From assembly GCA_944323945.1 (NCBI GenBank), contig CALUUL010000002.1, forward strand, positions 1-64,000: a stretch of 64,000 bases of DNA, given 5' to 3'. This document shows positions 1 to 9,314 of this stretch, in pieces; the stretch's first letter is position 1; the number at the start of each line of letters is the position of its first letter. The notes beneath the pieces are model-generated. The model worked only from the letters and a program-made list of their open reading frames with translations, was not told the DNA's origin and searched no databases. The position numbers and the translations under genes are program-made. The DNA comes from Candidatus Gastranaerophilales bacterium (GTDB taxonomy: Bacteria > Cyanobacteriota > Vampirovibrionia > Gastranaerophilales > Gastranaerophilaceae).

Positions 1-1
1 T

Positions 2-568
2 TGTATATTCATAGCCATTTTTATACTTGTTATTATTTTCAATCTTATTAACAGTTCAGAATATGTATCTGAAATAAAAATATCACATAGTCACATCGAA
101 ATAATATACAAAAAAGGGTTAATAGAGTCAAAAAGAGAAATAATTTTCAAGAATGATATAGTTTCATTTGAAGCAATCGCAACTATTAATAAAAATATAA
201 TTAGCAGAAAAAATGAGATAAAAAGTAATACACTCATCAAAATTAATTTAACTGATAAAAAATGCATTAATTTTTTAGTAGACTCAACAACTCGACTTTA
301 TGGATGTCCGTATCAGTTTATTTTAGATTTGATAAAATTTTCAAGAGAAATTCCAAATTTTAAATATGAAATACAAGGAAACTATTATTTTGCTAAAAAA
401 GACATAGAAAACTATATACAATATGGTAGAGGACTTAATGCAAAAGAGCAACTTCTATACGCATATGATTCACAACCTCCTTATGTTATATTCTTTTTTA
501 TATTTTTTATAGCAAGCATGCTAATTATTATCGGTGTTTTAATTTATTCATCAATACAATTTTCATAA
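2..568 (+). CDS. Partial membrane protein, 5' end outside window
   Basis: The reading frame is open from base 2 to the TAA at 566-568, so the start lies before the window and at least 188 residues are present. An in-frame ATG at 329 exists, but the coding frame clearly continues upstream of it. A hydrophobic segment sits at the visible N-terminus (CIFIAIFILVIIFNLI) and another near the C-terminus (about residues 160-182). Between them is a soluble stretch of about 140 residues that looks beta-rich. I do not recognise the family. The topology, with two membrane segments bracketing a soluble domain, resembles small PH-domain-like membrane proteins, but this is only an impression. The next gene on the same strand starts 118 bases downstream. 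Confidence 0.6.
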   Translation, partial: CIFIAIFILVIIFNLINSSEYVSEIKISHSHIEIIYKKGLIESKREIIFKNDIVSFEAIATINKNIISRKNEIKSNTLIKINLTDKKCINFLVDSTTRLYGCPYQFILDLIKFSREIPNFKYEIQGNYYFAKKDIENYIQYGRGLNAKEQLLYAYDSQPPYVIFFFIFFIASMLIIIGVLIYSSIQFS

Positions 569-686
569 TATGAATAAAAGAAAACGACATATAAACGATA
601 TCTGTTTCCCGGGTTTTATTGGATTTAAGCTCAACAACTTGTTTAGAAGCGAATTTAATAATACAATTATAATGAGGTTTTAGTAT

Positions 687-1475
687 ATGTTTTATCTTTC
701 TTATATCTTTATTATTTTAGTTATTAACTTGATAGTATTTATAATATACTCTATTATTTTATCTTATAAATCTTATAACTATTTAAGAAAAAATAAAAAA
801 TTGTTTAAATATTTATTTAAAATGTCTAGCCCAAAACCAAAAGTAAAAGATGTTGTTCAGATTATTATAGTTATTATTTTATCTGCTTTTCTTGTTTTAA
901 CAATTGGTATAGTAGGAACAATTGCTACTCTTTTGTTCTATTCATCTCATTCTTGTTCTGAAAGTGCTTGTCAAGGCGTAGAATGTAGGTCCTTAATTAA
1001 GAGAAACTGGTCTGCTTTAAATCAAATAGTTTCATTGGAGAAACAAATTGAAGGAAAAATTGATTATTCTAACGAAAAAGCTTTTGCTGAAATTATTTCG
1101 AAGAGGTTGAGATTAATAGACACTTACAATACTTCTTACAAGAATAAAGAAAAGACATTATCTGAGAAAGAAATTAGAAAATACAACTTAAAAGAATATA
1201 AAAATAAACCAATTCTTATTGTTGCAGATGGTTCAACTATTATGGTTTTAAAATTTGAAAATGGATGTAAAAATGTTGACTTAGTTAATGTTGAAAACTC
1301 TAGTTGTTTAATAGATGTAGATATTAACGGTTTTATGAAAAAACCAAACAACAAAGATGTAGAAAACATAAAACAAAAACGACTTGACGCTAACGATAGA
1401 TATACGTTTATAATTGATGGAAATAGGGATAAAATTCTTTTGCCTGAATTAACCACAACCTTATACGAAATGTAA
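687..1475 (+). CDS. Uncharacterised protein with two membrane segments and a cysteine-rich linker
   Basis: A 262-residue protein of unknown function. Hydrophobic segments lie at about residues 3-27 and 53-86. Directly after the second comes a cysteine cluster (SCSESACQGVEC, about residues 91-101), then a soluble, charged C-terminal domain of about 160 residues. If the N-terminus is cytoplasmic and both segments span the membrane, both termini would be cytoplasmic; the clustered cysteines would suit disulfides better if that part were outside. A GAGG-like ribosome site precedes the ATG. The next gene begins 13 bases after the stop, so the two are probably co-transcribed. I do not recognise a domain. 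Confidence 0.65.
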   Translation: MFYLSYIFIILVINLIVFIIYSIILSYKSYNYLRKNKKLFKYLFKMSSPKPKVKDVVQIIIVIILSAFLVLTIGIVGTIATLLFYSSHSCSESACQGVECRSLIKRNWSALNQIVSLEKQIEGKIDYSNEKAFAEIISKRLRLIDTYNTSYKNKEKTLSEKEIRKYNLKEYKNKPILIVADGSTIMVLKFENGCKNVDLVNVENSSCLIDVDINGFMKKPNNKDVENIKQKRLDANDRYTFIIDGNRDKILLPELTTTLYEM

Positions 1476-1488
1476 AAAGGGGAATGAG

Positions 1489-2280
1489 ATGGAAGATATT
1501 ATTGAAAATAAACAAATAAACGTTGATATTCCAACCGATGAAGAAATATTTAAATTTAGAAAAAAATTAATAGTTTTTTTACTTTCTAGTTGTATATTAA
1601 CTACTACTACTATTATTGTAGCATTAATGATTGTTCCAACATTAATGAACAATACGCGTAAACCTGCAATATATTTATACCCACAAGAAACAATTCAAAT
1701 AAGTATAAAACTTGATAAATCTATTAAATATAATAACGTTATTCCTCAATACAAAAATGGTTGGTTAGTTGAAGCAGAACCAAATGGATATCTTCGTGAT
1801 TTACAACCACAATATACAAAATGCAAAAAATTACCTTATAAAGAATTTGGTTTTGAGTATTCAAAACATGCATGCGAAATAAATAAATATCCATATATTT
1901 ATTGGGATGGTATACAAATTAAAAAACCTTTGCCCGATAAAGAATATGGTTTTGTTGTTAAAACTGAAAATATTGATAAATTCTTATCTCAAAAGGCAGA
2001 TGAAATGCTGTTTAATGAAAAAGAAAAGAAAGAATTTGTAAGATACTGGTCAAAAACAACAAAAGAAAAAAATTGGAAATATGTAAAAATATACTTTTTA
2101 CAAAATGAAGAAGTAGAAAATTATTTACCAATTTATATTGAGCCAAAACCAGAAAATTCAAACAGAATTCAGATAATTATAAAAAAAGCTAAAAAGAATG
2201 ATAAATTAGAACCGCAGAAATTGATTCCTATAAAACGTGATGGCTATACGCTTGTTGAATGGGGCGGAATCATTAAATAA
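1489..2280 (+). CDS. Membrane-anchored protein of the KPAIYLYP...VEWGG family
   Basis: A 263-residue protein with a short cytoplasmic N-terminus, one membrane segment at about residues 27-53, and an external domain starting at once with KPAIYLYP (58-65) and ending with a VEWGG motif near 257-261. I recall conserved hypothetical surface proteins in many bacteria with this motif pair (KPVIYLYP near the start, VEWGG near the end); the biochemical role is unknown to me. A YIYWDG motif (about residues 137-142) and several tryptophans lie between. It starts 13 bases after the preceding gene behind a GGGGAATGAG ribosome site, so the two likely form an operon ending at the hairpin at 2379-2414. Confidence 0.65.
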   Translation: MEDIIENKQINVDIPTDEEIFKFRKKLIVFLLSSCILTTTTIIVALMIVPTLMNNTRKPAIYLYPQETIQISIKLDKSIKYNNVIPQYKNGWLVEAEPNGYLRDLQPQYTKCKKLPYKEFGFEYSKHACEINKYPYIYWDGIQIKKPLPDKEYGFVVKTENIDKFLSQKADEMLFNEKEKKEFVRYWSKTTKEKNWKYVKIYFLQNEEVENYLPIYIEPKPENSNRIQIIIKKAKKNDKLEPQKLIPIKRDGYTLVEWGGIIK

Positions 2281-2378
2281 TCTATACAATAATCATCATT
2301 TGTCTGTATTTTCTGAACTTTTAATATGTGGTTTAAGTTTTAACCCACCCCTTTTCATATTTCAGATTTTTTATAAAA

Positions 2379-2414
2379 TTTTAACACTCTCTACTATAAG
2401 AGAGAGTGTTAAAA
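2379..2414. terminator. Bidirectional terminator hairpin
   Basis: A perfect 14 bp stem (TTTTAACACTCTCT at 2379-2392, complement at 2401-2414) encloses an 8-base loop. It lies between convergent genes, so it can end the rightward membrane-protein operon and the leftward pyruvate formate-lyase operon. Confidence 0.85.
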
Positions 2415-2436
2415 ATTAAAGAAACAAAGTCTAACA

Positions 2437-2682
2437 CTAATTATTTCCCAAACCAGAATGGAAAGTTCTTGAAATAACATCATCTTGCTGTTCTTTTGTT
2501 AATTTAATAAAGTTAACAGCATAACCTGATACTCTAACTGTTAGTTGAGGATATTTTTCAGGATGTTTTTGAGCATCTAATAATGTTTCACGATTGAAAA
2601 CATTAACATTTAAATGATGACCGCCTTTTTCAACATAACCATCTAAAAGATTAATTAAGTTTTCTTCTTGCATTGTAGCCAT
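2437..2682 (-). CDS. Glycyl-radical domain of a split pyruvate formate-lyase (GrcA/YfiD-like)
   Basis: An 81-residue protein matching the C-terminal glycyl-radical domain of pyruvate formate-lyase. It contains [16 protein letters not shown], then [13 protein letters not shown] with the radical-bearing glycine at residue 53, then [15 protein letters not shown] near the end. In E. coli PFL this region is the last ~80 residues of one chain, and GrcA (YfiD) is a spare copy used to repair damaged enzyme. Here it directly follows the catalytic chain, which lacks this domain, so it is probably an obligatory subunit rather than a spare part. It has its own ATG and an AGAGG ribosome site 8 bases upstream, with 23 bases between the two genes. 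The activating enzyme PflA is not in the window. Could be annotated grcA. Confidence 0.85.
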   Translation of the reverse strand: MATMQEENLINLLDGYVEKGGHHLNVNVFNRETLLDAQKHPEKYPQLTVRVSGYAVNFIKLTKEQQDDVISRTFHSGLGNN

Positions 2683-2705
2683 TTTATAAAACCTCTTTCT
2701 ATTAA

Positions 2706-4787
2706 TTATCTAATATTATCTTCACAGCAACCGCAATCCAAATCAATTGCAAGATCACCCATAAATACTTCATCTTTTCCTAAAGCATTAGGAATAATAG
2801 AGAATGTATTTGAAATACCATCTTGAGCATCATTAAAAGGTAATTTAGCAACTGAAGCTAAAGAAGCAACTGCACCGTTTGTATCACGTCTGTGCATTGG
2901 GTTAGCACCTGGAGCCAATGGAATACCTGCTTTTCTGCCATCTGGTGTATTACCTGTCTTTTTACCATATACAACATTTGATGTGATTGTCAAAATTGAC
3001 ATTGTAGGAATAGAATTTCTATAAGTATGGTGTTTTCTTATCTTAGCCATAAATCTTTTTACAAGATCAACAGCTAATTGGTCAACTCTGTCATCATCAT
3101 TACCATATTTAGGGAAATCACCTTCTACTTCATAGTCAACAACAATGCCGTCTTCATCTCTTATTGTTCTTACTTTTGCATATTTAATAGCAGATAATGA
3201 ATCAGCAACAACAGAAAGTCCAGCTATACCTGTTGCGAAGTAACGTTTCACATCTCTATCATGCAATGCCATTTGTGCTCTTTCATAGCAATATTTATCA
3301 TGCATATAGTGAATTACGTTTAAAGTATTAACATATAGACCTGCTAACCACTCCATCATATCATCATATTTTTCCATAACTTCATCAAAATCTAAATATT
3401 CAGAAGTAATAGGACGATATTTAGGTCCGATTTGTTCTTTTAATCTTTCATCAACACCGCCATTGATTGCATATAACAAACATTTAGCCAAATTAGCACG
3501 AGCTCCGAAGAACTGCATTTCTTTACCAACAACCATTGATGAAACACAGCAAGCTATTGCATAATCATCACCATGAGTAACTCTCATTAAATCATCATTT
3601 TCATATTGAATAGATGAAGTAGAAATAGAAATTCTTGCACAATATTCTTTAAAAGCTTTAGGCAATCTTGTAGACCAAAGTACTGTAAGGTTTGGTTCAG
3701 GTGCTGTACCTAAATTTTCAAGTGTATGTAAATATCTGAAAGAATTTTTTGTAACTAAAGGGCGACCATCAATACCAACACCGCCGATTGATTCAGTAAC
3801 CCAAGTAGGATCACCTGAGAATAAAGAATTATATTCAGGTGTTCTTGCAAATTTAACCAATCTTAATTTCATAATAAAATGGTCAATCATTTCTTGAGCT
3901 TCTTCTTCAGTTATAAGACCGCGTTTTAAATCCCTTTCAATATAAATATCCAAGAAAGTAGAAGTTCTGCCAATACTCATAGCAGCACCATTTTGCTCTT
4001 TTACAGCTGCCAAATAACCAAAATACAACCATTGAATTGCTTCTTTAGCGTTTTGAGCCGGTTTTGTAATATCAAAACCGTATATTCTGCCTAATTCAGC
4101 TATTTCTTGAAGTGCTCTTATTTGTTCCGCAATTTCTTCTTTTAATTGAATTTTTTCAGCATTCATTTCACCATCTAATGAAGCATGTTGTTCTTTTTTA
4201 TCTTCAATTAATCTATCAATACCATATAAAGCGACTCTTCTATAGTCACCGATAATTCTTCCACGACCATATGCATCAGGAAGCCCTGTAAGAATAGCAG
4301 CATGTCTTGCAGCTTTCATTTCAGGAGTATAACAATCAAAAACACCTTGGTTATGTGTTTTTCTATATTTTGTAAATATTTCAGTTATTTCAGGATCAAC
4401 CTCATAACCATATGATTTACAAGCCCCTTCTGCCATTCTAATACCACCAAAAGGTTGCATTGAACGTTTTAAAGGTTTATCGGTTTGAAGTCCAACAATT
4501 TTTTCTAAATCTTTATCAATATAACCTGCACCGTGTGAAGTAATTGTTGATACAACTTTAGTATCCATATCAAGAACACCGCCATTTTCACGTTCTTTTT
4601 TGAAAAGTTCACAACATTCTTCCCACAATTGAACTGTAGCCTTTGTTGGATCAGCTAGGAAGCTTGCATCACCTTCATATAAGGTATAGTTTTTTTGAAT
4701 AAAATCTCTTACATTAATTTCGTGCTGCCATTTACCAGGTTTAAACTCAACTTTATCCGAAATTTCATTTAATGTCGCAATAGCCAT
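2706..4787 (-). CDS. pflB: Pyruvate formate-lyase catalytic chain lacking the glycyl-radical domain
   Basis: Converts pyruvate and CoA to acetyl-CoA and formate in anaerobic fermentation. The 693-residue chain aligns by eye with E. coli PflB along its length: [18 protein letters not shown] near the start, [18 protein letters not shown], the catalytic Cys-Cys pair at 413-414 (IACCVSSM), and [14 protein letters not shown] near the end. It stops just before the glycyl-radical domain, after [17 protein letters not shown], and ends in a short tail with three cysteines (685, 687, 688). The missing domain is the next gene. The start was placed at the ATG at 4787, which has a GGGAGAT ribosome site; an upstream in-frame ATG at 4823 lacks similarity. 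Core plus domain total 774 residues, against 760 for E. coli PflB. Confidence 0.93.
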   Translation of the reverse strand: MAIATLNEISDKVEFKPGKWQHEINVRDFIQKNYTLYEGDASFLADPTKATVQLWEECCELFKKERENGGVLDMDTKVVSTITSHGAGYIDKDLEKIVGLQTDKPLKRSMQPFGGIRMAEGACKSYGYEVDPEITEIFTKYRKTHNQGVFDCYTPEMKAARHAAILTGLPDAYGRGRIIGDYRRVALYGIDRLIEDKKEQHASLDGEMNAEKIQLKEEIAEQIRALQEIAELGRIYGFDITKPAQNAKEAIQWLYFGYLAAVKEQNGAAMSIGRTSTFLDIYIERDLKRGLITEEEAQEMIDHFIMKLRLVKFARTPEYNSLFSGDPTWVTESIGGVGIDGRPLVTKNSFRYLHTLENLGTAPEPNLTVLWSTRLPKAFKEYCARISISTSSIQYENDDLMRVTHGDDYAIACCVSSMVVGKEMQFFGARANLAKCLLYAINGGVDERLKEQIGPKYRPITSEYLDFDEVMEKYDDMMEWLAGLYVNTLNVIHYMHDKYCYERAQMALHDRDVKRYFATGIAGLSVVADSLSAIKYAKVRTIRDEDGIVVDYEVEGDFPKYGNDDDRVDQLAVDLVKRFMAKIRKHHTYRNSIPTMSILTITSNVVYGKKTGNTPDGRKAGIPLAPGANPMHRRDTNGAVASLASVAKLPFNDAQDGISNTFSIIPNALGKDEVFMGDLAIDLDCGCCEDNIR

Positions 4788-4826
4788 TATTATCTCCCAT
4801 AATCTTTTATCCATTACTAGCAAAAA

Positions 4827-4863
4827 TGATAATAAATATCACTTTATCTTAAATAGTATAGCA
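4827..4863 (-). promoter_or_regulatory. Candidate pfl promoter with inverted repeat in the leader
   Basis: On the minus strand an extended -10 element, TGCTATACT, lies at 4863-4855. Downstream, in the expected leader, is a perfect inverted repeat TGATA-N5-TATCA at 4827-4841. The half-site spacing does not fit FNR or CRP, but its place just past the likely transcription start suits a repressor operator for an anaerobic gene. Inferred from sequence alone. Confidence 0.35.
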
Positions 4864-4975
4864 TAAACAATAAATATAATCATCGTTTTATTAAAATCTT
4901 TATATAAGTTTTACATGTTAAAACAAAGGTAGTATTTATAGATAATACCCTTTATACACCAGAAAAAATATATAA

Positions 4976-5887
4976 TTATTTTCTTATTAATAAATAGAAC
5001 AAAGATTTATAGAACCCGGGGCGGAACATAAATAAAGGTCTATGTTTAAAATACAATAACGCACCAAGTATATTAGATTTTAAATGCCAAATAATATTAG
5101 GACTTTCCCACTTAGTCATTTTCAAATATTTAAAATAATATTTTTTAAGCGGAATATAAGAGCCCATTTTCCAAGGTTTAGCCCCCCCCATATAATGTAA
5201 GATATTAAATTTATTAGAATAATCAGAACGTGAACAAAAATTTACAACTTGAACATTCCATTTGCCATCTAAAAATAATATTTCATTTGCAAAACATATG
5301 TTAATTAAATCCTGATCTCCCAACACCAATTTATCAGGATGTTCCTTTGCAAAGCCGGATAATTTCAATTCTGCATTATCTTCACGCCATTTTTTCAAAT
5401 TTATAAGAAGAACCCCTGAGTTGATATAAGTTTGTTCTTGTGTCAGTCCCAATCTTTTCCCAAGTCTTTTATAACCAACATCTTTTACACCGGCACAAAA
5501 ATAATTATCAATATTTATATTAAATAATGAAGATAAACTTGTATTCACAATAGTATCACAATCTAAATATATAATTTTATCTTCATTTGGAATTAAAGTG
5601 GCTAATTTTAGTCTGTAGAATGACGCCAATGGTAAATAATCTGTTGTTTTAGTATTTGTATATTCACTAAATAAATTTTTTTCAGGATAAATAAATTCTA
5701 TATCAAAGTTTTTTATTTCTCTTAATTGTAATATTTTATCTCTACTATCATTAGGAATACCATCTGAAATAATATAGAATTTATAATAATCTGTTTCTAA
5801 AGAATTTGATAATATTGATGCAATGGTTACACTAGCATATTTAATATAATTATTATCACAAGTAATACATAAACTTATTTTACTCAT
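4976..5887 (-). CDS. Family 8 glycosyltransferase
   Basis: A 303-residue retaining glycosyltransferase of the GT8 type (LgtC/GspA-like), probably transferring galactose or glucose to a cell-surface glycan. Visible motifs are the N-terminal ITCDNNYIKYASVTIASIL, the metal- and nucleotide-binding DxD at 109-111 (YLDCDT), NSGVLLINLKKWR, GDQDLINICF, and HYMGGAKPW. There is no signal peptide, so it likely acts at the cytoplasmic face of the membrane. The C-terminal ~40 residues are basic and aromatic and may attach it to the membrane. It lies 38 bases downstream of the HD-domain gene, on the same strand, and could share its transcript. The acceptor cannot be read from the sequence. Confidence 0.85.
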   Translation of the reverse strand: MSKISLCITCDNNYIKYASVTIASILSNSLETDYYKFYIISDGIPNDSRDKILQLREIKNFDIEFIYPEKNLFSEYTNTKTTDYLPLASFYRLKLATLIPNEDKIIYLDCDTIVNTSLSSLFNINIDNYFCAGVKDVGYKRLGKRLGLTQEQTYINSGVLLINLKKWREDNAELKLSGFAKEHPDKLVLGDQDLINICFANEILFLDGKWNVQVVNFCSRSDYSNKFNILHYMGGAKPWKMGSYIPLKKYYFKYLKMTKWESPNIIWHLKSNILGALLYFKHRPLFMFRPGFYKSLFYLLIRK

Positions 5888-5925
5888 AGAAAACCTCTAA
5901 TAACTATTTTATATAATACTATAAA

Positions 5926-8900
5926 CTATATCAAAATAATCGGATAACTATTTTCATTAGCAAACTTCAACAATTCATCAGGTAATTCAATAATGTTTTG
6001 AGCTTTTGCAACAACAGCTTGAATTTTTGGCAAATAACCAACTATTTCATTATGAGTTTTTTGTTTAATATTTATTAAACCTTTTTGATAATCAAATATA
6101 GCTTTACGAATTTGTGTTCCTGAGATATTTTTATTACCTAATTTATATTGATCATCAGGAGCTATTTGTTCAAATGCAGTTCTATATGCGAATACATCTT
6201 TAAAAAATCTTCCATACTCTTCATCAGAAATTTCATCATTTAATATACCTAAATTACTCAATAATTCTGTTCTGAAATTATTTCTTATTCCAAAAGAACT
6301 ATCATTAAATATAAAATCTATTACTTTTGAAAAATCTTTTTGGATACCTGAACCCTGATTCTTGTTTGATTCATTTACTAGATTCATATTTTCTTGTGAT
6401 AAAAGAACACCATACTTTCTATTTTGATAAGTCCTTTGATATTTTGGATTAATAAGTGACTCAGATAATACACCACCATTAAAAGGAGAAGTAAGAAGTT
6501 TAACAGTAGATAAACTTTCATATATATTATTATCATCAACCATATGAACAAGTAAAAACAGATCTTCTTTTTTAACACCTTTCATAAATCCATACTGTCC
6601 CATATCGGTCCCATCAGATATTTCATGCATATTAATAACTTGATATTCTTTTCCATCCTTTATTTGAACTTTATCGTCCAAACAAGACGGTTTAATAATA
6701 CGATCAGAAAATATTGCATTTCCTTGCGAATAAATATAATTAATATTTTTTTGAATTAATTCAAGCTCATCCGCTGCAAGCATATACTTATGATTTTCAT
6801 AAAAAGAAGAGCTTACAGCTTTTAAATCAGCCTCTGCCATTATTTTAGCAAGTTCAAAATCATTAGGCATTCTGAACTTAAAAGCAAGTTCTTTTGCAGT
6901 ATTTTCTTTATTTTGTGATTCAGAATACTCTTGAAGCCAATGATGATTATCTATCAAATCAAAAATACGATTCAATATTTCCTGCAAATTAAATATCTTA
7001 CAAAGAATACTTCTTGCATATAAAGAAGATAAATTTTGATGCCCTCTGTCAACAGTATTTTCTTGTTTCATAATATCATGAAATATAGTTGTCACTTTTA
7101 GTAAAGAGCGATCTAAAGAATTAAGTTTTGATAAATATGCAGGATTATTAATTGAATATGCTAATACCAATAATGAATGAACATCAAGCGTATAATTATG
7201 CGTACCATGTTGTCTTTTACCAATAATATTTATAAATTCTGGGCAAGCACTAATAATTGTATTTAACTGTTTATTAAAATTTTCATCTTTTGTTATAACT
7301 TTATTTTCATACAAAAATTTATGCATTAAATTATATATTTGTTTTTCTTTAGAATTATCTAAATCTAGTTCATCCAATTTAATTATTCCATTATATCCGG
7401 TAATTTTATTACTATTTTCACCATCTTGAAACAAAGGAGTTATTCCTGTTTTCTGAACTAAAATATCAATATCTTCATCACTTTGACATAGAGAATTTAA
7501 ATCTGCTAAAAAATCATTTCTTGTATATAACAAAGGAATACCTTCTTCTTTATTCATCTGTTCTAACATTGGTATAGAAGAAACCATTACAGTTTCAAAT
7601 TCAGTATATTTTTCACTTGAACGCAATACATCCTTTTTAAAATTAATCTCATATTTTTCATCTATAGGAAGAGAAATGTCTTCAATTTCCAAACTTGATT
7701 CAAGTGTCGTAATAGCTGAACCAATATTTTCAAAACCTTCTATATTATATTGGAGAATATAAGCATTTATGGCTTTTAAATCATTTAATAAATTAATTTT
7801 ATTTTTAAAATTAATTTCATTAGGTTTAATATTTCCATTTATTATTCCAATATAATCTTGTCCTCGTTTATAACTATTAGTAGCATCTATATTTTTTATA
7901 ATTTCACGAAGTTTAATTATTCTACTAAATAAATTTTCATTAAATCCATCTATATTGGGGAACTCCTTCGACGAACAATATTCATATATATAAGGAAAAT
8001 TTTCTAAATTCAAACCAGATTCGGCATAAACAAGCATTTTATCTTTAGCAGTATGCGATAAATCACCTTCAGATTCAATCTGCGAATTTATAAAGTAAAC
8101 CATTATATCTATGGAGTTTTGATATTCAATATTTTCTATAACTTTCAAAATAAATGATTTATGTTCGGGATATTTTTTGCACAAATCAAAAAACGCCTTA
8201 GGGAAGACAATATTCTCATTTATCTTTGTTATCTTCTTTACAAAATCTATATTTTCCGATATTCCATTACCGTTTTCATCAAAACAATAATTTAAAAAAT
8301 TTGGAAGATTTGAAATTCCAATTTCTTCATTTTTGAAAAGCTTTATACAAGTATTAAATATAACATCTTGCTTGTCGTTAGGAAATGAATCCAACGAATT
8401 TAGAACTTTTGATATTTCCTCTTCATCATTTTTCTTATACATAGACTTAAATCTTTTAAATTTCGAAGGAGAAACAACTCCGTTTTCATCTTTAATCATA
8501 TCTATAATTTGTTTGATATCTAAAAAAGAAAGAGAACAATAACTACAATTATCTCTAATCATTTTTATAATTTTAAACAAATAATCAAAATTTATTTCTT
8601 CAAAATCACCATTTTTGTTTTTTACAGAATTTAGTATATCTAATGGACTTCCATCTATAGATATTTCAACTTTTGATCTTGTAATAATTTTATTTTTTAA
8701 AGAATTTTTTAAATATTTAAACTTATTCTTAACCTGTTTATGAGTCTTCAATGGAAAAAAGAAATCAATTAACTTTTGTGCAATTTGACTTACTTCACCA
8801 GTTTTTTTATTAATAGCATTTTCAGCAAAAGAAAGTGCATACTCACTGGGGATACCACGTTCAATAAGTTCATTAACTATGTTTTCAAAATTACTATCAA

Positions 8901-9141
8901 ATGTATTACGCTCGGAACTTTCAGCTTTTTGAACATTATTATCCGATTTATTACCTTTGAAACTAACTTTATTTTTTATTCCGAAAGAGTTCTGCCAATA
9001 TGTAGGATTATTTGGAAGTTTTGGAATATCACATATATTTTGAGAATCAGATTGAGATTTTTTTTGTTTTTCATTATCATCAGGTTGAATTTTTTTCAAA
9101 TCAGATTCTAACTTCTTTCCATTTATTCCATTAAACTCCAT
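5926..9141 (-). CDS. Large HD-domain protein with N-terminal SFKG motif
   Basis: A 1071-residue protein. The N-terminal ~70 residues are low-complexity and carry the VSFKGNK motif (about 59-65) that recurs in other genes here. A long helical region without a recognised domain follows. An HD-type metal-dependent phosphohydrolase signature lies in the second half: HGTHNYTLDVHSL, then IFHDIMKQ with the HD pair at 688-689, then RGHQNLSS and DNHHWLQEY. The family hydrolyses phosphate esters or nucleotides, including cyclic dinucleotides, but the substrate here cannot be inferred. No membrane segment or classical signal peptide is visible. A GT8 glycosyltransferase follows on the same strand. I do not know a characterised homologue of this full architecture. 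Confidence 0.7.
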   Translation of the reverse strand: MEFNGINGKKLESDLKKIQPDDNEKQKKSQSDSQNICDIPKLPNNPTYWQNSFGIKNKVSFKGNKSDNNVQKAESSERNTFDSNFENIVNELIERGIPSEYALSFAENAINKKTGEVSQIAQKLIDFFFPLKTHKQVKNKFKYLKNSLKNKIITRSKVEISIDGSPLDILNSVKNKNGDFEEINFDYLFKIIKMIRDNCSYCSLSFLDIKQIIDMIKDENGVVSPSKFKRFKSMYKKNDEEEISKVLNSLDSFPNDKQDVIFNTCIKLFKNEEIGISNLPNFLNYCFDENGNGISENIDFVKKITKINENIVFPKAFFDLCKKYPEHKSFILKVIENIEYQNSIDIMVYFINSQIESEGDLSHTAKDKMLVYAESGLNLENFPYIYEYCSSKEFPNIDGFNENLFSRIIKLREIIKNIDATNSYKRGQDYIGIINGNIKPNEINFKNKINLLNDLKAINAYILQYNIEGFENIGSAITTLESSLEIEDISLPIDEKYEINFKKDVLRSSEKYTEFETVMVSSIPMLEQMNKEEGIPLLYTRNDFLADLNSLCQSDEDIDILVQKTGITPLFQDGENSNKITGYNGIIKLDELDLDNSKEKQIYNLMHKFLYENKVITKDENFNKQLNTIISACPEFINIIGKRQHGTHNYTLDVHSLLVLAYSINNPAYLSKLNSLDRSLLKVTTIFHDIMKQENTVDRGHQNLSSLYARSILCKIFNLQEILNRIFDLIDNHHWLQEYSESQNKENTAKELAFKFRMPNDFELAKIMAEADLKAVSSSFYENHKYMLAADELELIQKNINYIYSQGNAIFSDRIIKPSCLDDKVQIKDGKEYQVINMHEISDGTDMGQYGFMKGVKKEDLFLLVHMVDDNNIYESLSTVKLLTSPFNGGVLSESLINPKYQRTYQNRKYGVLLSQENMNLVNESNKNQGSGIQKDFSKVIDFIFNDSSFGIRNNFRTELLSNLGILNDEISDEEYGRFFKDVFAYRTAFEQIAPDDQYKLGNKNISGTQIRKAIFDYQKGLINIKQKTHNEIVGYLPKIQAVVAKAQNIIELPDELLKFANENSYPIILI

Positions 9142-9314
9142 AATTTTTCTTCCGAATTGTAATAAACTTTACCGAAAAAAATATCGTAATAATAAATTAA
9201 AAGCTTTAGCTTAGATAAATAAGACATTACAAATTGTTAATAAATAAAAATTGATAGAGAATTTATGTTAGTATTAAAAGGTAATTAAAGCTATCTTTAG
9301 AGGTAAAATATTCT

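Noticed and set aside
2237..2419. 60-residue frame across the 2379-2414 hairpin
   Set aside because: It begins inside the previous gene and runs through a terminator, with no ribosome site.
2683..2705. Frameshift or sequencing error splitting an ordinary pyruvate formate-lyase gene
   Set aside because: The downstream chain has its own ATG and a well-placed AGAGG site, and the core has an extra cysteine-rich tail before its stop, so the split looks native.
4827..4841. FNR or CRP site before pfl
   Set aside because: The TGA and TCA half-sites are nine bases apart rather than the six both regulators need.
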